A stretch of 64,000 nucleotides of DNA from Methylobacterium soli (GTDB taxonomy: Bacteria > Pseudomonadota > Alphaproteobacteria > Rhizobiales > Beijerinckiaceae): contig NZ_VZZK01000003.1 in NCBI RefSeq assembly GCF_008806385.1, positions 1 to 64,000 of the forward strand, in the 5' to 3' direction. Shown one piece after another: positions 43,815 to 53,102 of the stretch. The notes under the pieces are model-generated. The model was not told the DNA's origin. It did not search any database and was given only the letters and a program-made list of their open reading frames with translations. The position numbers were made by a program, and so were the translations under genes. The stretch's first letter is position 1. Each line of letters opens with the position of its first letter.

Positions 43815-45743
43815 ATGGCAACCTCTGTAGCCCGCGAGATCCACTTCGGCCCCGGCGCTCCCCCCACGGGTCGAATCCCCCTGGGACTCGCCGCCGGTCT
43901 TCTGGCGCTCGCGATCTTCGTCGTCGACACGCTGACGCCGCTCGAGGGAGCGGTAGCCGTCCTCTACGTCGTCGTGGTCCTCCTCGCCGCCAAGATCTCC
44001 CGACGCGACCTCATGCTCGCATCGGCGGCCAGCGTCGTGCTCACGGCCGCCGCCTATCTCATGTCGCATGGTTGGCACCATGTCGGCTCGCCGACGATCC
44101 GGGCGGCGGTGAGCCTCGCGGCCACCGGCATCGTGACCTTCCTCTCCTTGCAGAACCAGCAGGCCTCCGAAAAGCTCCTCGCACAGGCGCAGCTTCTCGA
44201 CCTATCGCACGACATGATCTTCGTGCGCGATCCCGCCGGCCCGATCACCTTCTGGAGCCGTGGGGCGGAGGAGTGCTACGGATGGACCGGGAGCGAGGCC
44301 ATCGGGCGCAGGGCGGACGACCTCCTCCGGACCCGCTACCCGTCCGACCGGACGGGAATCGAGGCGGAGCTCCTCTGCAGAGGCTGGTGGGTGGGCGTCG
44401 TCCGACAGCGCACCAAGAGCGGATTCGAGATCGTGGTCGAGAGCCGATGGGCGATCCAGCGGGACGAACGAGGCCGTCCCTCCGGCGTCTTGGAGACCCA
44501 CCGCGACGTCACCGAGCGGGAAGCCTCCCACGCTGCGCTGACGCAAAGCGAGCGGCGCTACAGGCGCATGTTCGATGCGAGCCGTGCCGGCCTGCAGCAG
44601 CAGGACTGGTCGCAGGTCCGTTCGGAGTTGCGGAAGCTCGAGCGGAGCGGCGTCCAGGATCTTGCCTCCCATCTCGCCCACGGCACTGAATTTCTCGAGC
44701 GGGCTAAAGCGTTGGTGAGGATCGTGGACGTCAACCCCGCGATGCTCGCGATCACGGGCGCCGGCAGCGTCCCGACCTTCCTCGGCTCCCTCAAGGACAT
44801 CCTGAGCGAGACGGACCAGACGTTCGCCGAATCGGTCCTCGCCTTCGCGCGCGGCGACCGCTTCTTCGAGGGCGAGACGGAAGTGCGGACCGTCGACGGC
44901 AGGCGCGTCCCGGTGCTCTTCGGCCTGACCTTCCCAGGCGAGGAGGAGGGCTCGGACGGCGAGGTGCTCGTCTTCGTCGTCGACGTGACCGAGCGCGACA
45001 AGGCCCAGAATGCGCTGCTGGCCGCACAGGCGGACCTGGCTCGCGCCGCCCGTGTGGCGACGCTGGGCGAACTGACTGCCTCCATCGCCCATGAGGTGAA
45101 CCAGCCCCTTGCGGCCATCGTGACCAGCGGCGAGGCCGCGCTGCGCTGGTTGCGCCGGGACGTACCGGATCTCGGCGAAGTCTCGAGCGCGCTGACGCGG
45201 ACCATAGACGAAGGCAAGCGCGCGAGCGCCATCGTGACCCGTATCCGAACCTTCCTGGCGAAGGGTCAACTCAGTCGCGACAGGCTCAATCCCGCCGAGG
45301 TCATCGAGGACGCGGTGCTCCTCGTCGAGCATGAGCTCGCGAAGAATGGCGTGACCGTGCACATGCAGATCGACGCGGATCTGCCCGAGGTTCTGGCCGA
45401 CCGCGTGCAGTTCCAGCAGGTGCTCGTCAACCTGATGGTGAACGGCGCCCAGGCCATGGCCTCGATACCCGGATCCCGGCGGCTGACGCTCCGGGCGAAG
45501 CGGGAGGCGGCCGATCAGGTGGCCTTCGCCGTCCGCGATTCCGGTCACGGGATCGCCGACGACCGTCTCGCGCGTCTGTTCGAGCCCTTCTTCACGACGA
45601 AGAACGAGGGCATGGGAATGGGCCTCGCGATCTGCCGCTCCACCGTCGAAGCCCACGGTGGCCGCCTCACGGTTCAGAGCCGACCCGGCGAGGGCGCCAC
45701 CTTCGCGTTTACGCTTCCCGTCGCAGAAGGGGTCTCACCATGA
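43815..45743 (+). CDS. PAS-domain membrane sensor histidine kinase (intact paralogue)
   Basis: A 642-residue inner-membrane kinase with hydrophobic helices at about 25-120, a PAS domain (HDMIFVRDPAGPITFWSRGA), a second PAS-like region (RYRRMFDASRAGLQQQDWSQ) and a third ending in DVTERDKAQN. His426 lies in ASIAHEVNQPLAAIV; QQVLVNLMVNGAQAM and GMGMGLAICRSTVEAHGG are the ATPase boxes. Same design and wording as the kinase at 9331-11334, so the pair are paralogues. Its stop overlaps the start of the FixJ-like regulator by 4 bases. Family members sense oxygen, light or redox in other bacteria; the signal here is unknown. Confidence 0.92.
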   Translation: MATSVAREIHFGPGAPPTGRIPLGLAAGLLALAIFVVDTLTPLEGAVAVLYVVVVLLAAKISRRDLMLASAASVVLTAAAYLMSHGWHHVGSPTIRAAVSLAATGIVTFLSLQNQQASEKLLAQAQLLDLSHDMIFVRDPAGPITFWSRGAEECYGWTGSEAIGRRADDLLRTRYPSDRTGIEAELLCRGWWVGVVRQRTKSGFEIVVESRWAIQRDERGRPSGVLETHRDVTEREASHAALTQSERRYRRMFDASRAGLQQQDWSQVRSELRKLERSGVQDLASHLAHGTEFLERAKALVRIVDVNPAMLAITGAGSVPTFLGSLKDILSETDQTFAESVLAFARGDRFFEGETEVRTVDGRRVPVLFGLTFPGEEEGSDGEVLVFVVDVTERDKAQNALLAAQADLARAARVATLGELTASIAHEVNQPLAAIVTSGEAALRWLRRDVPDLGEVSSALTRTIDEGKRASAIVTRIRTFLAKGQLSRDRLNPAEVIEDAVLLVEHELAKNGVTVHMQIDADLPEVLADRVQFQQVLVNLMVNGAQAMASIPGSRRLTLRAKREAADQVAFAVRDSGHGIADDRLARLFEPFFTTKNEGMGMGLAICRSTVEAHGGRLTVQSRPGEGATFAFTLPVAEGVSP

Positions 45744-46399
45744 TCCAGCCCGTCGCGCGCGCACCGGCATCTCCGCAACCTGCCACGAAGCCCCTCGTCG
45801 TCGTCGTGGAGGACGATGAAGGAGTCCGCGAATCCCTCGGGAGCCTGTTCCGGTCGGTCGATCTGGAGGCGCGGCTCTTCGGCTCGGCCGCGGAACTCCT
45901 TGCACAGACCCTTCCGGACACTCCCGGATGTATCGTCCTCGACGTCCGGCTTCCCGGCGTGAGCGGTCTCGACTTTCAAGACCAGTTGGTGCGGCTCGGG
46001 ATCGGGCTGCCCGTCGTCTTCATGACCGGCCACGGGGACATCCCAATGTCGGTCCGGGCGATGAAGGCTGGCGCGGTCGACTTCCTTCCGAAGCCGTTCC
46101 GCGATCAGGACATGCTGGATGCCGTGACGGCAGCCATTGCGCGCGATGCGAAGCGCCGGAGCAAGCAGGGCGCACAGGAGGATCTGAAAGCGCTCTACGC
46201 CGCTCTCACCCCTCGCGAACAGGAGATCATGGCCCAGGTTACGGCGGGGCTGATGAACAAGCAGGTCGCGGGCAATCTCGGCCTCAGCGAGATCACGGTG
46301 AAGATCCACCGCGGCAACGTCATGCGAAAAATGAAGGCCAAGTCCTTGGCAGAACTCGTGCGACAGGCGCAGACGCTTGGGATTTCATCTCAACAGTAG
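45740..46399 (+). CDS. FixJ-family two-component response regulator
   Basis: A 219-residue regulator, overlapping the kinase by 4 bases. The receiver has VVVVEDDEGVRESLGSLFRS (acidic pocket), IVLDVRLPGVSGLDFQDQLV (phospho-acceptor Asp) and VVFMTGHGDIPMSVRAMKAG then DFLPKPF (Thr and Lys). The LuxR-type DNA-binding domain follows (LTPREQEIMAQVTAGLMNKQ, VAGNLGLSEITVKIHRGNVM). It should activate transcription when phosphorylated by the 43815 kinase. It is the intact version of the truncated regulator at 9050-9334. Confidence 0.93.
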   Translation: MIQPVARAPASPQPATKPLVVVVEDDEGVRESLGSLFRSVDLEARLFGSAAELLAQTLPDTPGCIVLDVRLPGVSGLDFQDQLVRLGIGLPVVFMTGHGDIPMSVRAMKAGAVDFLPKPFRDQDMLDAVTAAIARDAKRRSKQGAQEDLKALYAALTPREQEIMAQVTAGLMNKQVAGNLGLSEITVKIHRGNVMRKMKAKSLAELVRQAQTLGISSQQ

Positions 46400-46509
46400 T
46401 CGCTGACAAACCTCCGTATAGTTCCAGGCGCGTCGACCGACCGCTATATAGAACCCGGATGCCACCCCTGCGTTCTCGTTCCGAGAAGCAGTGCGGCGAG
46501 GCAAGATCG

Positions 46510-46893
46510 ATGACCGAGGAACCTATGATCGCGATCGTCGACGACGACGAGGCAGTCCGCTCGTCCCTGGCGAGCCTCGTACGCTCGCTCGGCTATCGCG
46601 TCCGCACCTATGGGTCGGGGCCGGACTTCCTGCGCGACACCCTCGACAGGGAGCCGGCTTGCATGATCTCAGACATCCAGATGCCGGCCATGACCGGGGA
46701 CGAGTTACAGGCACGACTTCACTCGGCCGGCCGCCGGTTTCCGATCATCTTCCTGACCGCCTTCCCGACCGAGGCCGTGAAGCGGCGCGTCCTGGATGCC
46801 GGGGCTCAGTGCTTCCTGAACAAGCCGCCCGACGGCGACACCATCATCCGCTGCATCGAGGAGGCCCTGAACGGCAGCCGTTCGCTGCATTGA
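46510..46893 (+). CDS. Single-domain response regulator
   Basis: A 127-residue receiver with no output domain: IAIVDDDEAVRSSLASLVRS, ISDIQMPAMTGDELQARLH (phospho-acceptor Asp) and FLTAFPTEAVKRRVLDAGAQ then FLNKPPDGDTI (Lys). It likely acts by protein contact, for instance as phosphate sink or connector for the kinase upstream, with which it may share transcription although 110 bases separate it from the FixJ-like gene. The start at 46510 is the only ATG that gives a full receiver. Confidence 0.88.
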   Translation: MTEEPMIAIVDDDEAVRSSLASLVRSLGYRVRTYGSGPDFLRDTLDREPACMISDIQMPAMTGDELQARLHSAGRRFPIIFLTAFPTEAVKRRVLDAGAQCFLNKPPDGDTIIRCIEEALNGSRSLH

Positions 46894-46900
46894 GTCGCCG

Positions 46901-47316
46901 TCATGCGCCCGACGGCCGGCCGAGGCCGATGGACTTGGCAATCTGCGACCGCGCCTCTCCGTAGGCCGGTGCGACCATCGGGTAGTCGGCCGGCAGGCCG
47001 TAGCGCTCCCGGTAGCTGAAGGGACTCAGACCATGCACCGCCAAGTGCCGCTTCAGCGTCTTGTACCGGCCGTCGATGAAGCTGATCAGGGCCTCGGGCG
47101 TGACCGAGCGCCGGATCTCCGCCGTGGACAGTACGTCCACTGTCGCCACGGGCGGCTACGGCGGCCTTCGAAGACCATCTAGGGCGCGGTGGACGGTCGC
47201 GATCAGATAGGGTAGGCCGGAGAGGCCGGAAGGTGGTTGTTCGCCACGTAGGCTTCGACGATGCACACTGCAACGAAGGTCAGGTTGCGTTCCGGGCTTG
47301 TAGACAGGTCAGTCAT
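46901..47316 (-). pseudogene. mucR: MucR/Ros-type zinc-finger regulator, frameshifted
   Basis: The start reads MTDLSTSPERNLTFVAVCIV then EAYVANNHLPAS; a frameshift near 47220 and a TAG follow, then SVTPEALISFIDGRYKTLKR and HLAVHGLSPFSYRERYGLPA and DYPMVAPAYGEARSQIAKSI, the DNA-binding half of Ros/MucR. The Cys2His2 finger of this protein lacks the normal Cys pair that begins YLICLEDGKKFK, so it is a degenerate member even if intact. Such regulators control motility and exopolysaccharide in alphaproteobacteria. Start codon overlaps the stop of an upstream remnant (TAATG). Confidence 0.75.
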
Positions 47317-47590
47317 TATGCCTTCCGGTTCGAGCAGGTGCGCAGCCGAGCTTCGGCATCGTCCATCAGGGCGATCGGCGCGGGTTCCGCTTCCTGCAGG
47401 TCGTTGCAGCATACGGTGCCGATGGCTTCGCCGAGCGATCGGTCGTACAGGTCGACCCTCAGTCGGGCGTTCTCCGGCACCTCGTCCGCCGGCAGCGTCT
47501 CGGCCAGACGGACGTCGCGGGTCTCGAAGCTGGCTATAATTGCGGTCTCCGACCCGTCCGCCTGCGGTGGGAGAAGGTTCAGCCGCGTGT
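47316..47590 (-). pseudogene. Hypothetical protein, 5'-truncated
   Basis: The minus-strand frame reads LLPPQADGSETAIIASFETR and ARLRVDLYDRSLGEAIGTVC then APIALMDDAEARLRTCSNRK, ending in TAA that overlaps the mucR ATG. It is well-formed and coupled to mucR, but there is no start; the upstream end runs into the RND remnant (about 47600). I do not recognise the family. Confidence 0.45.
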
Positions 47591-47609
47591 AGGTTTGGAC
47601 CAGCGCACG

Positions 47610-48241
47610 CTGTTGACCTTCCGCTTGCCGTGCTCGCTGGCCAGCAGCTTGCAGGGCAACGCCCAGGCGTTCCAGACCTCGCTCCGCAGTACGCCGGCGC
47701 TGATCCTGGCGGCCCTGTTCGCGGTCCACATCATCCTCGGGATGCTCTACGAGAGCACCATCCACCTCCTGGCCATTCTGTCGACGCTGCCCTCGGCCGG
47801 GCTCGGCGCGCTCGCCACGCTGATGCTGGTGGGCCGGCCGCTCGACATGGTCGGCATCCTCGGGATCATCCTCCTGATCGGCATCGTGAAGAAGAATGCC
47901 ATCATGCTGATCGATGTCGCGCTTGAGGGGCAACGTGAACGCGGGCCCTCGGCGGAGGAGGCCGCCAACAAGGCCTGCCTGCTGCGCTTCCGGCCGATCC
48001 TGATGACGACGATGTGCGCGCCCTCGGCGGCATCCCCCTGATGCTCGGAACGGGCACCGGGTCGGAGATCCGCCAGCCGCTCGGCTACGCCATCGTCCGC
48101 GGGCTCATCGTCTCACAGATCCTGACGCTGTTCACGACGCCCGTCGTCTACATCTACATGGACAAGCTCTCCGGCATCCTGGCGCGCCGGAAGGAGGCCG
48201 CAACGCAGCACTCGGGGAGCGCGCAGCCTGCCCGAATCTAG
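47610..48241 (+). pseudogene. RND-family efflux pump, C-terminal remnant with frameshift
   Basis: The frame LQGNAQAFQTSLRSTPALIL then GMLYESTIHLLAILSTLPSA and [20 protein letters not shown] covers the last membrane helices of MdtB/MdtC/AcrB-like RND pumps. It shifts frame at about 48015 and goes on [20 protein letters not shown] to [14 protein letters not shown]. The N-terminal about 800 residues are lost. Dead copy. Confidence 0.88.
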
Positions 48242-48487
48242 AGATCTGGATGGAGCCGCTCACACTGACGAATGCCGATCATCCATACCCGCGTATAGAG
48301 CAATAGCACCCTGATATGGTGCTAAAAATCGATGGTCTGGATAACTTGATCATTGCATGTGATAGGTTACATCGACCGAGACAGACTGTATTCGCGTCCA
48401 CTCTGCAGTGGGCAAGCGAATTCAAACAACCGCTTCCAAATCGAGCCGCTCGAGCGACACGCCATTGTTCAAGCCAGGAGCATTGCC

Positions 48488-48661
48488 ATGCTGGCTTCAT
48501 CGCGGGACAAGCCCACCCAGAACGAAGACGATGCCGCGCCGGATCTGACGGCCGCCGTGCATGAACGTCGTCGGCCATGGCCGACTGCCGCGGACCTGCT
48601 GCGCATGGATCACGACGAGCGCGTTGCCTGGGAGCGGATCATTGCGGAAGCGCTCTGCTAA
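48488..48661 (+). CDS. Small hypothetical protein
   Basis: A 57-residue soluble protein, MLASSRDKPTQNEDDAAPDL then RRPWPTAADLLRMDHDERVA with a helical end WERIIAEALC. AGGAG lies 8 bases upstream of the ATG at 48488; the earlier in-frame start gives a poor N-terminus. No function recognised; small, charged and possibly a DNA-binding or regulatory peptide, unproven. Confidence 0.45.
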   Translation: MLASSRDKPTQNEDDAAPDLTAAVHERRRPWPTAADLLRMDHDERVAWERIIAEALC

Positions 48662-48721
48662 AGCGGCGACGAACGGTCCCGGCTGGCGCAGGCCGCAGGA
48701 CTGGCCCGACCGACCCCGTTC

Positions 48722-49390
48722 TCAGACTTCGTTAACTGCTGGAAGTCCGAAGTAGACCGCGAGCAGGTGGTTCTGCTCGCGCACAGTCCAGGCGCCGGCA
48801 AAGCCGAAGCCCTCGCGTAGACACAGCAGGGCCTCGAAGCCCTGGATGATCCGCCGTGCCGGGTGGAAGCAGCGGAAGCCGCCGATCCTGGGCATGTTCT
48901 TCTTGACCCGGAAATGATCGCTCTCGATCCCCTGCTGCAGGTGCTTGGTGACGTAGTGCAGCGGCGTGCGAGCCAGGAGGCCGTCGTTCCTCGCAGTCAC
49001 GATCGCGGGCGGGTATGTGCTGGCACCATCTGTGCCGATCCGGTCGAGCGCCGACAACGGCTGATCCTCCACCATCTTGCGGAAGAAGCGTTTGGCGGCT
49101 TCTAGATCTCGCCGGGCGATCAGCAGAAAGTTGACCGGATTTCCGTGCTTATCGATGGCCCGGTACAGGTAGCGCCACTGCCCGCGGATCTTGATGTATG
49201 TCTCGTCGATGCGCACCGATCCGCAGTGCGGCTTGCGGAAGGTGCGCAGCCGGCGCTCGATCGGCGGCGCGTAGGTGAGCACCCAACGGTTGATGGTCGA
49301 GTGGTCCACCTCGAGACCACGTTCGAGGAACAGCTCCTCGATGTCGCGGTAGCTGAGCGGGTAGCGCAGGTACTGGGAAACCGCCTGCAC
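48722..49390 (-). CDS. IS6-family transposase
   Basis: A DDE transposase of about 222 residues from the GTG at 49390. It shows FLERGLEVDHSTINRWVLTY (HTH), DETYIKIRGQWRYLYRAIDK (first Asp), DRIGTDGASTYPPAIV (second Asp), and YVTKHLQQGIESDHFRVKKN (the Glu). The frame stays open further upstream (IAAKLKRRSQDDFKGRHFEA, which belongs to the family N-terminus) but has no ATG, so the true start is unclear or lost. Inverted repeats were not identified. Probably a near-complete element. Confidence 0.85.
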   Translation of the reverse strand: MQAVSQYLRYPLSYRDIEELFLERGLEVDHSTINRWVLTYAPPIERRLRTFRKPHCGSVRIDETYIKIRGQWRYLYRAIDKHGNPVNFLLIARRDLEAAKRFFRKMVEDQPLSALDRIGTDGASTYPPAIVTARNDGLLARTPLHYVTKHLQQGIESDHFRVKKNMPRIGGFRCFHPARRIIQGFEALLCLREGFGFAGAWTVREQNHLLAVYFGLPAVNEV

Positions 49391-49859
49391 GATCAGCGCT
49401 GCTTCGAAATGGCGGCCCTTGAAATCGTCCTGAGACCGACGCTTCAGCTTCGCGGCGATGGCGCTCAGGATCGTGGGGCCCTCCGAAATCGGAGGTGCAG
49501 GTTCGGCCCGTATGCCTAACGAGCCGTGAACCCTAGAAATTCGCCACAGGCCCTTTGGAACGCCTCTGATGATGGCGACCGGGACCAGCCTCTTTCACCG
49601 CCTTAAGGAAAGAAGAGACTAAGATGATCCGAACCCTATCCAGAGAGCCGCCGGCACAGGTGTTTCCGCGAGAACTGGCATGATTGCAGCCTGTAAATCG
49701 CCGAGGGGCCTTGGTGCTGACCGACCACGCATGTCGTTACGACGATGAGTTCAAGGGTTGAAACTCGAGGTCATCAATCAAAATCCGAGCAGACCCAGTT
49801 TCCTATAAGAAGATAAGGAGTTCTGGCAGAATTTCGCGACGTGCCAGCCTCGTGGTGTC
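49391..49859. other. Gap between IS6 and the PKS cluster
   Basis: The first ~60 bases carry the upstream part of the transposase frame. The remainder shows no coding signal; it is the downstream end of the PKS gene on the minus strand. Confidence 0.35.
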
Positions 49860-50933
49860 TCACGCAGCTCTTCGGAACAGCATCGCTTCGGCAACAAGGC
49901 CCGGCCCGAATGCCATCGCGCACCCCACGCGTCGGCTCGACGGTTGGTCCATAATGGCCTTGAGCACGAACATGACCGTCGCCGAAGACATGTTGCCGTA
50001 GCGGCGCAGGATGTCGCGCGAGACCGTCAGCGCATCGGCCGGAAGCTCGAACGCGCGCTCGACCGCATCGAGCACCGTGCGCCCGCCCGGGTGTACGGCC
50101 CATGCGCCGATCTCCGACACCCGGTTTCCGGCCAAGAACTCCTCGGAGCGATGGCTCAATTCTTCCTGCACGGCGGCCGGCAACCGACCTGAGAGAACCA
50201 TGTCGAAGCCGGACTCCCGGATGTGCCAAGTCACGAGCCCGCGCGTATTGGGGGCGAGCAGCGCATGAAAACCGTCGAGCCGCAATCCGATAGGATCGGC
50301 CGAGACGATACTGGCGGCGCAGCCGTCCCCGAAGAGGAGGAACGACAGGATCTGTTCGAGGCTGCCAGTCTCTTGGAGGTGAAGCGTGCAGAGCTCGATG
50401 TTCAGCACCAAGACTCGGGCCCCCGGTTCCGACCGGACGATATGCCGAGCAACCTTCAGAGCATTGATCGCGGCATAGCAGCCCATGAAGCCGATCATCG
50501 TGCGCTCGACCGAGCCCCTGAGCCCACAGCGTTCGATAATGTCGATATCGAGCCCGGGAGCCGAGAAGCCAGTGCAGCAGGACACCACCAGATGCGTGAT
50601 GCCATCGCGGTCTTCCCCGAGTTCAAGCTTCTCGACCGCCTGCGCGGCGAGCGACGGCGCAAACTTCTCGAACAGGCGCATGCGCTCGGCCGTCGTCGGG
50701 AAGTTGCCCGGCTCGTAGATGCCGCCGGCATCGACGGGGCCCTTCTCGGGCTCAAGGCCGGGCTTGAGGCAGGAATAGCGGTGCTCGATCCCGCTGCGCT
50801 CGACCATACGGGCCAGGAGGCGCACCTGACGCGGATCATGGGTGAGCCGCGAGCGCGCAAAGCTTAGGAAGGCTGAGTGCACGTCGTGCGGTGGCACCAC
50901 GGTCTCGATGCGATTGAGATAGGCTTCAGTCAT
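49860..50933 (-). CDS. Type III polyketide synthase
   Basis: A 357-residue chalcone-synthase-like enzyme. The catalytic triad is visible as Cys152 (IGFMGCYAAINAL), His281 (AWAVHPGGRTVLDAV) and Asn314 (RRYGNMSSATVMF); the loop SCCTGFSAPGLDI stands where plant enzymes have TSGVDMPGADYQL. Such enzymes extend a CoA starter with malonyl-CoA and cyclise it to alkylresorcinols, pyrones or naphthols; starter and product cannot be read from the sequence. It overlaps the MFS gene stop by 4 bases and with the FAD and methyltransferase genes forms a compact natural-product set. Confidence 0.92.
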   Translation of the reverse strand: MTEAYLNRIETVVPPHDVHSAFLSFARSRLTHDPRQVRLLARMVERSGIEHRYSCLKPGLEPEKGPVDAGGIYEPGNFPTTAERMRLFEKFAPSLAAQAVEKLELGEDRDGITHLVVSCCTGFSAPGLDIDIIERCGLRGSVERTMIGFMGCYAAINALKVARHIVRSEPGARVLVLNIELCTLHLQETGSLEQILSFLLFGDGCAASIVSADPIGLRLDGFHALLAPNTRGLVTWHIRESGFDMVLSGRLPAAVQEELSHRSEEFLAGNRVSEIGAWAVHPGGRTVLDAVERAFELPADALTVSRDILRRYGNMSSATVMFVLKAIMDQPSSRRVGCAMAFGPGLVAEAMLFRRAA

Positions 50934-52498
50934 GGTGTTTTCTCCAGAGTTGGCTCGGCACGCCGGCGTACGAGCGGCAAGGCCAGGATCACGACAAGGG
51001 TGAGCGTGGCGATGAGGATCCAGGCCTCGTCGATTGCGGCTGCGAGCGCCGCCCTCTCGATCAGCGGCGCGACGAAGGCCCGAGTCGCCGGGTCGGCCGG
51101 TTCGCCGGCATGGGCCGCGAAGAGGGCCTGGGGAATTCCGACAGCGCGGGCCGCTTCTCCATCCCCGGAGGCGAGCCGCGCCGCGAGGTCGGTCGCGTGG
51201 CCGGAAACGCGCCCATAGATGACGGTGTCGACGAGTGCGAGGCCGATGGCCCCACCGAGGTTGCGCATCAGGTTGAACAACCCGCTCGCGTCCGGAATCT
51301 GCTCTGGCGGCAAGTGCCCGAGCGCGAGCCGCGTCGGTGCGAGCAGGCAGAGCATGATGGAGAGGCCGCGGACGATCTGGGGCCAGAACATGCCATCGTA
51401 ATCCGTAGCGACACTCTGGGTCGCGCTCAGGGCCGAGCCCGTCGCGAACAAGCCGAAGCCGAGAAGGGCGAGAACCGTAGCGTCGAGGCGCCGCTCCAGT
51501 GCGACGGCGAGCGGGGCGGTGGCGAGCTGGGTCAATCCCGTGACGAGCATGATTTTGCCGATTTCAAGCGGGCTGTGGCCGCGCACGAACCCGAGGAAGA
51601 CCGGTATCAGGTAGACGGAGCCGAAGAGGCCGACCCCGCAGGCGAAGCTGAGGGCAGAGCCCACGGCGAAGCGGCGGTCGGCGAGCATTGTGAGCTGGAC
51701 GACCGGGTGCCGGGCGGCAAGTGTCCGGCGCACAAACAGGACGGCCGTGAGCATGCTCGTCCCGAGACATGACAGTGTAATGGGCGTTACCCAGCCGAGC
51801 TCGGGAGCCTCCTTCAAGCCGACCTCCAGACAGGCAAGGGACACGGCCAAGAGCGACAGAGCGGCAAGATCGAGTTCACGGAGCAGGCCGCTCGGCTGGT
51901 CCCGCGTCAGTAGCCACACCCCGCCGAGAGCCGAGAGCGTACCGGGCACCACGTTGATCAGAAACAGCCAGTGCCAGGATAACGTCTCGGTGATCCAGCC
52001 GCCGACGACGGGGCCAGTGGTCGGGGCCAGGACAGCCAGCACGCCGGCGATGGTCGTCGCGATGCCCTGCCGCTCGTCCGGGAATAAGAGGAAGACGGCT
52101 GAGAAGACGGCTGGGATGAGCGTGCCCCCGGAAGCGCCCTGCAGGACGCGCCAGGCTATCAGCGTGGCGAAACTGCCGCTTGCAGCACAGCCGCATGATG
52201 CGACCGTGAACACCGAGACGGAAGCCACGAAGAGCCAGCGCATGGTTATGAGGCGCGTGAGTAGTCCCGTGAGCGGGATCAAGAGCACCTCGGGCGTCAG
52301 GTAGGCGGTCTGGACCCAGCTCATCTGGTCCGGCGGGATGCCGAGTGCCGACTGGATCGTCGGCAGCGACGTGGCGACGATTTGGATGTCTAGTATCGCG
52401 ATGAACATGCCGGTGCACATGGTCGCGAAGCCGGCCCATGTCCGTGCTCCCACGACGGGCTCCCTCAGCACAACCCGAGCGACGTAAGCGGATGGCAT
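50930..52498 (-). CDS. DHA2-type MFS transporter of the PKS cluster
   Basis: A 522-residue 14-helix antiporter. It has FIAILDIQIVATSLPTIQSA, WRVLQGASGGTLIPAVFSAV and PTTGPVVGGWITETLSWHWL, as in EmrB. The stop overlaps the PKS start by 4 bases, so it is translationally coupled and probably exports or handles the polyketide. It is distinct from the EmrB-type pump at 30.8-32.5 kb and, unlike that one, has no HlyD gene beside it. Confidence 0.9.
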   Translation of the reverse strand: MPSAYVARVVLREPVVGARTWAGFATMCTGMFIAILDIQIVATSLPTIQSALGIPPDQMSWVQTAYLTPEVLLIPLTGLLTRLITMRWLFVASVSVFTVASCGCAASGSFATLIAWRVLQGASGGTLIPAVFSAVFLLFPDERQGIATTIAGVLAVLAPTTGPVVGGWITETLSWHWLFLINVVPGTLSALGGVWLLTRDQPSGLLRELDLAALSLLAVSLACLEVGLKEAPELGWVTPITLSCLGTSMLTAVLFVRRTLAARHPVVQLTMLADRRFAVGSALSFACGVGLFGSVYLIPVFLGFVRGHSPLEIGKIMLVTGLTQLATAPLAVALERRLDATVLALLGFGLFATGSALSATQSVATDYDGMFWPQIVRGLSIMLCLLAPTRLALGHLPPEQIPDASGLFNLMRNLGGAIGLALVDTVIYGRVSGHATDLAARLASGDGEAARAVGIPQALFAAHAGEPADPATRAFVAPLIERAALAAAIDEAWILIATLTLVVILALPLVRRRAEPTLEKTP

Positions 52499-53102
52499 GC
52501 TCGCTCAGTCTCGGCGGTTGCTTCCGTCTCAGAGCAAGGCCCTCTTGCGGAAACACCACCTTGAACGCGCTGCGAAGGCATCTTCAGAACCGAATGATGG
52601 GTGCTGACGCCCGCGGTTGGGTGGACGTCTGGCACAACAGCTCGGTCAGTTCGCACGCCGATGAGCATTCGCCGCCCAATGAGGCCGATCAGGCGTACAA
52701 GGATTTCAAGAAAGGCGGTATGAGCCCTGGCCATGGCGCGTCCTTACATGGAGTTCAAGTTGGCCGCGGTTCTTCACTCCGAGTGCCCAGCGTCCAATAA
52801 CCAAGCCACCATGGTCGGCGTGCGTAACGTCTCGCTCATGGCGAATTCTCATTTCTTAGCGGAGCTCCGCAATAAACGGCTCACGCATGTTGACTATTCT
52901 CCAATTTGTGCATTCGCTGCGGCTGCAAGGTAGTGCTTGATATTGCACGTCAGTTTTATACCAACATGACATGCGAGCAGATTCAACTTCCATTTGATAA
53001 GGTGTCGGGACGTTGCGTGACCGAGCCGAGTTGAATGTTGACATACAGTTTCCATAAAGTAACAAGGCTGTCCCGGGTCTCGCGTTGCGGAACATAGTAG
53101 GA
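52499..53102. other. 600-base gap inside the PKS cluster, no gene seen
   Basis: Frames of 60-85 codons here have no family resemblance and are A/T-richer than their neighbours at the right end (52900-53060). It may hold the promoter for the MFS-PKS pair. Confidence 0.4.

Noticed and set aside
44202..45656. 484-codon minus-strand frame
   Set aside because: Antisense to the sensor kinase; the plus-strand product has all kinase motifs.
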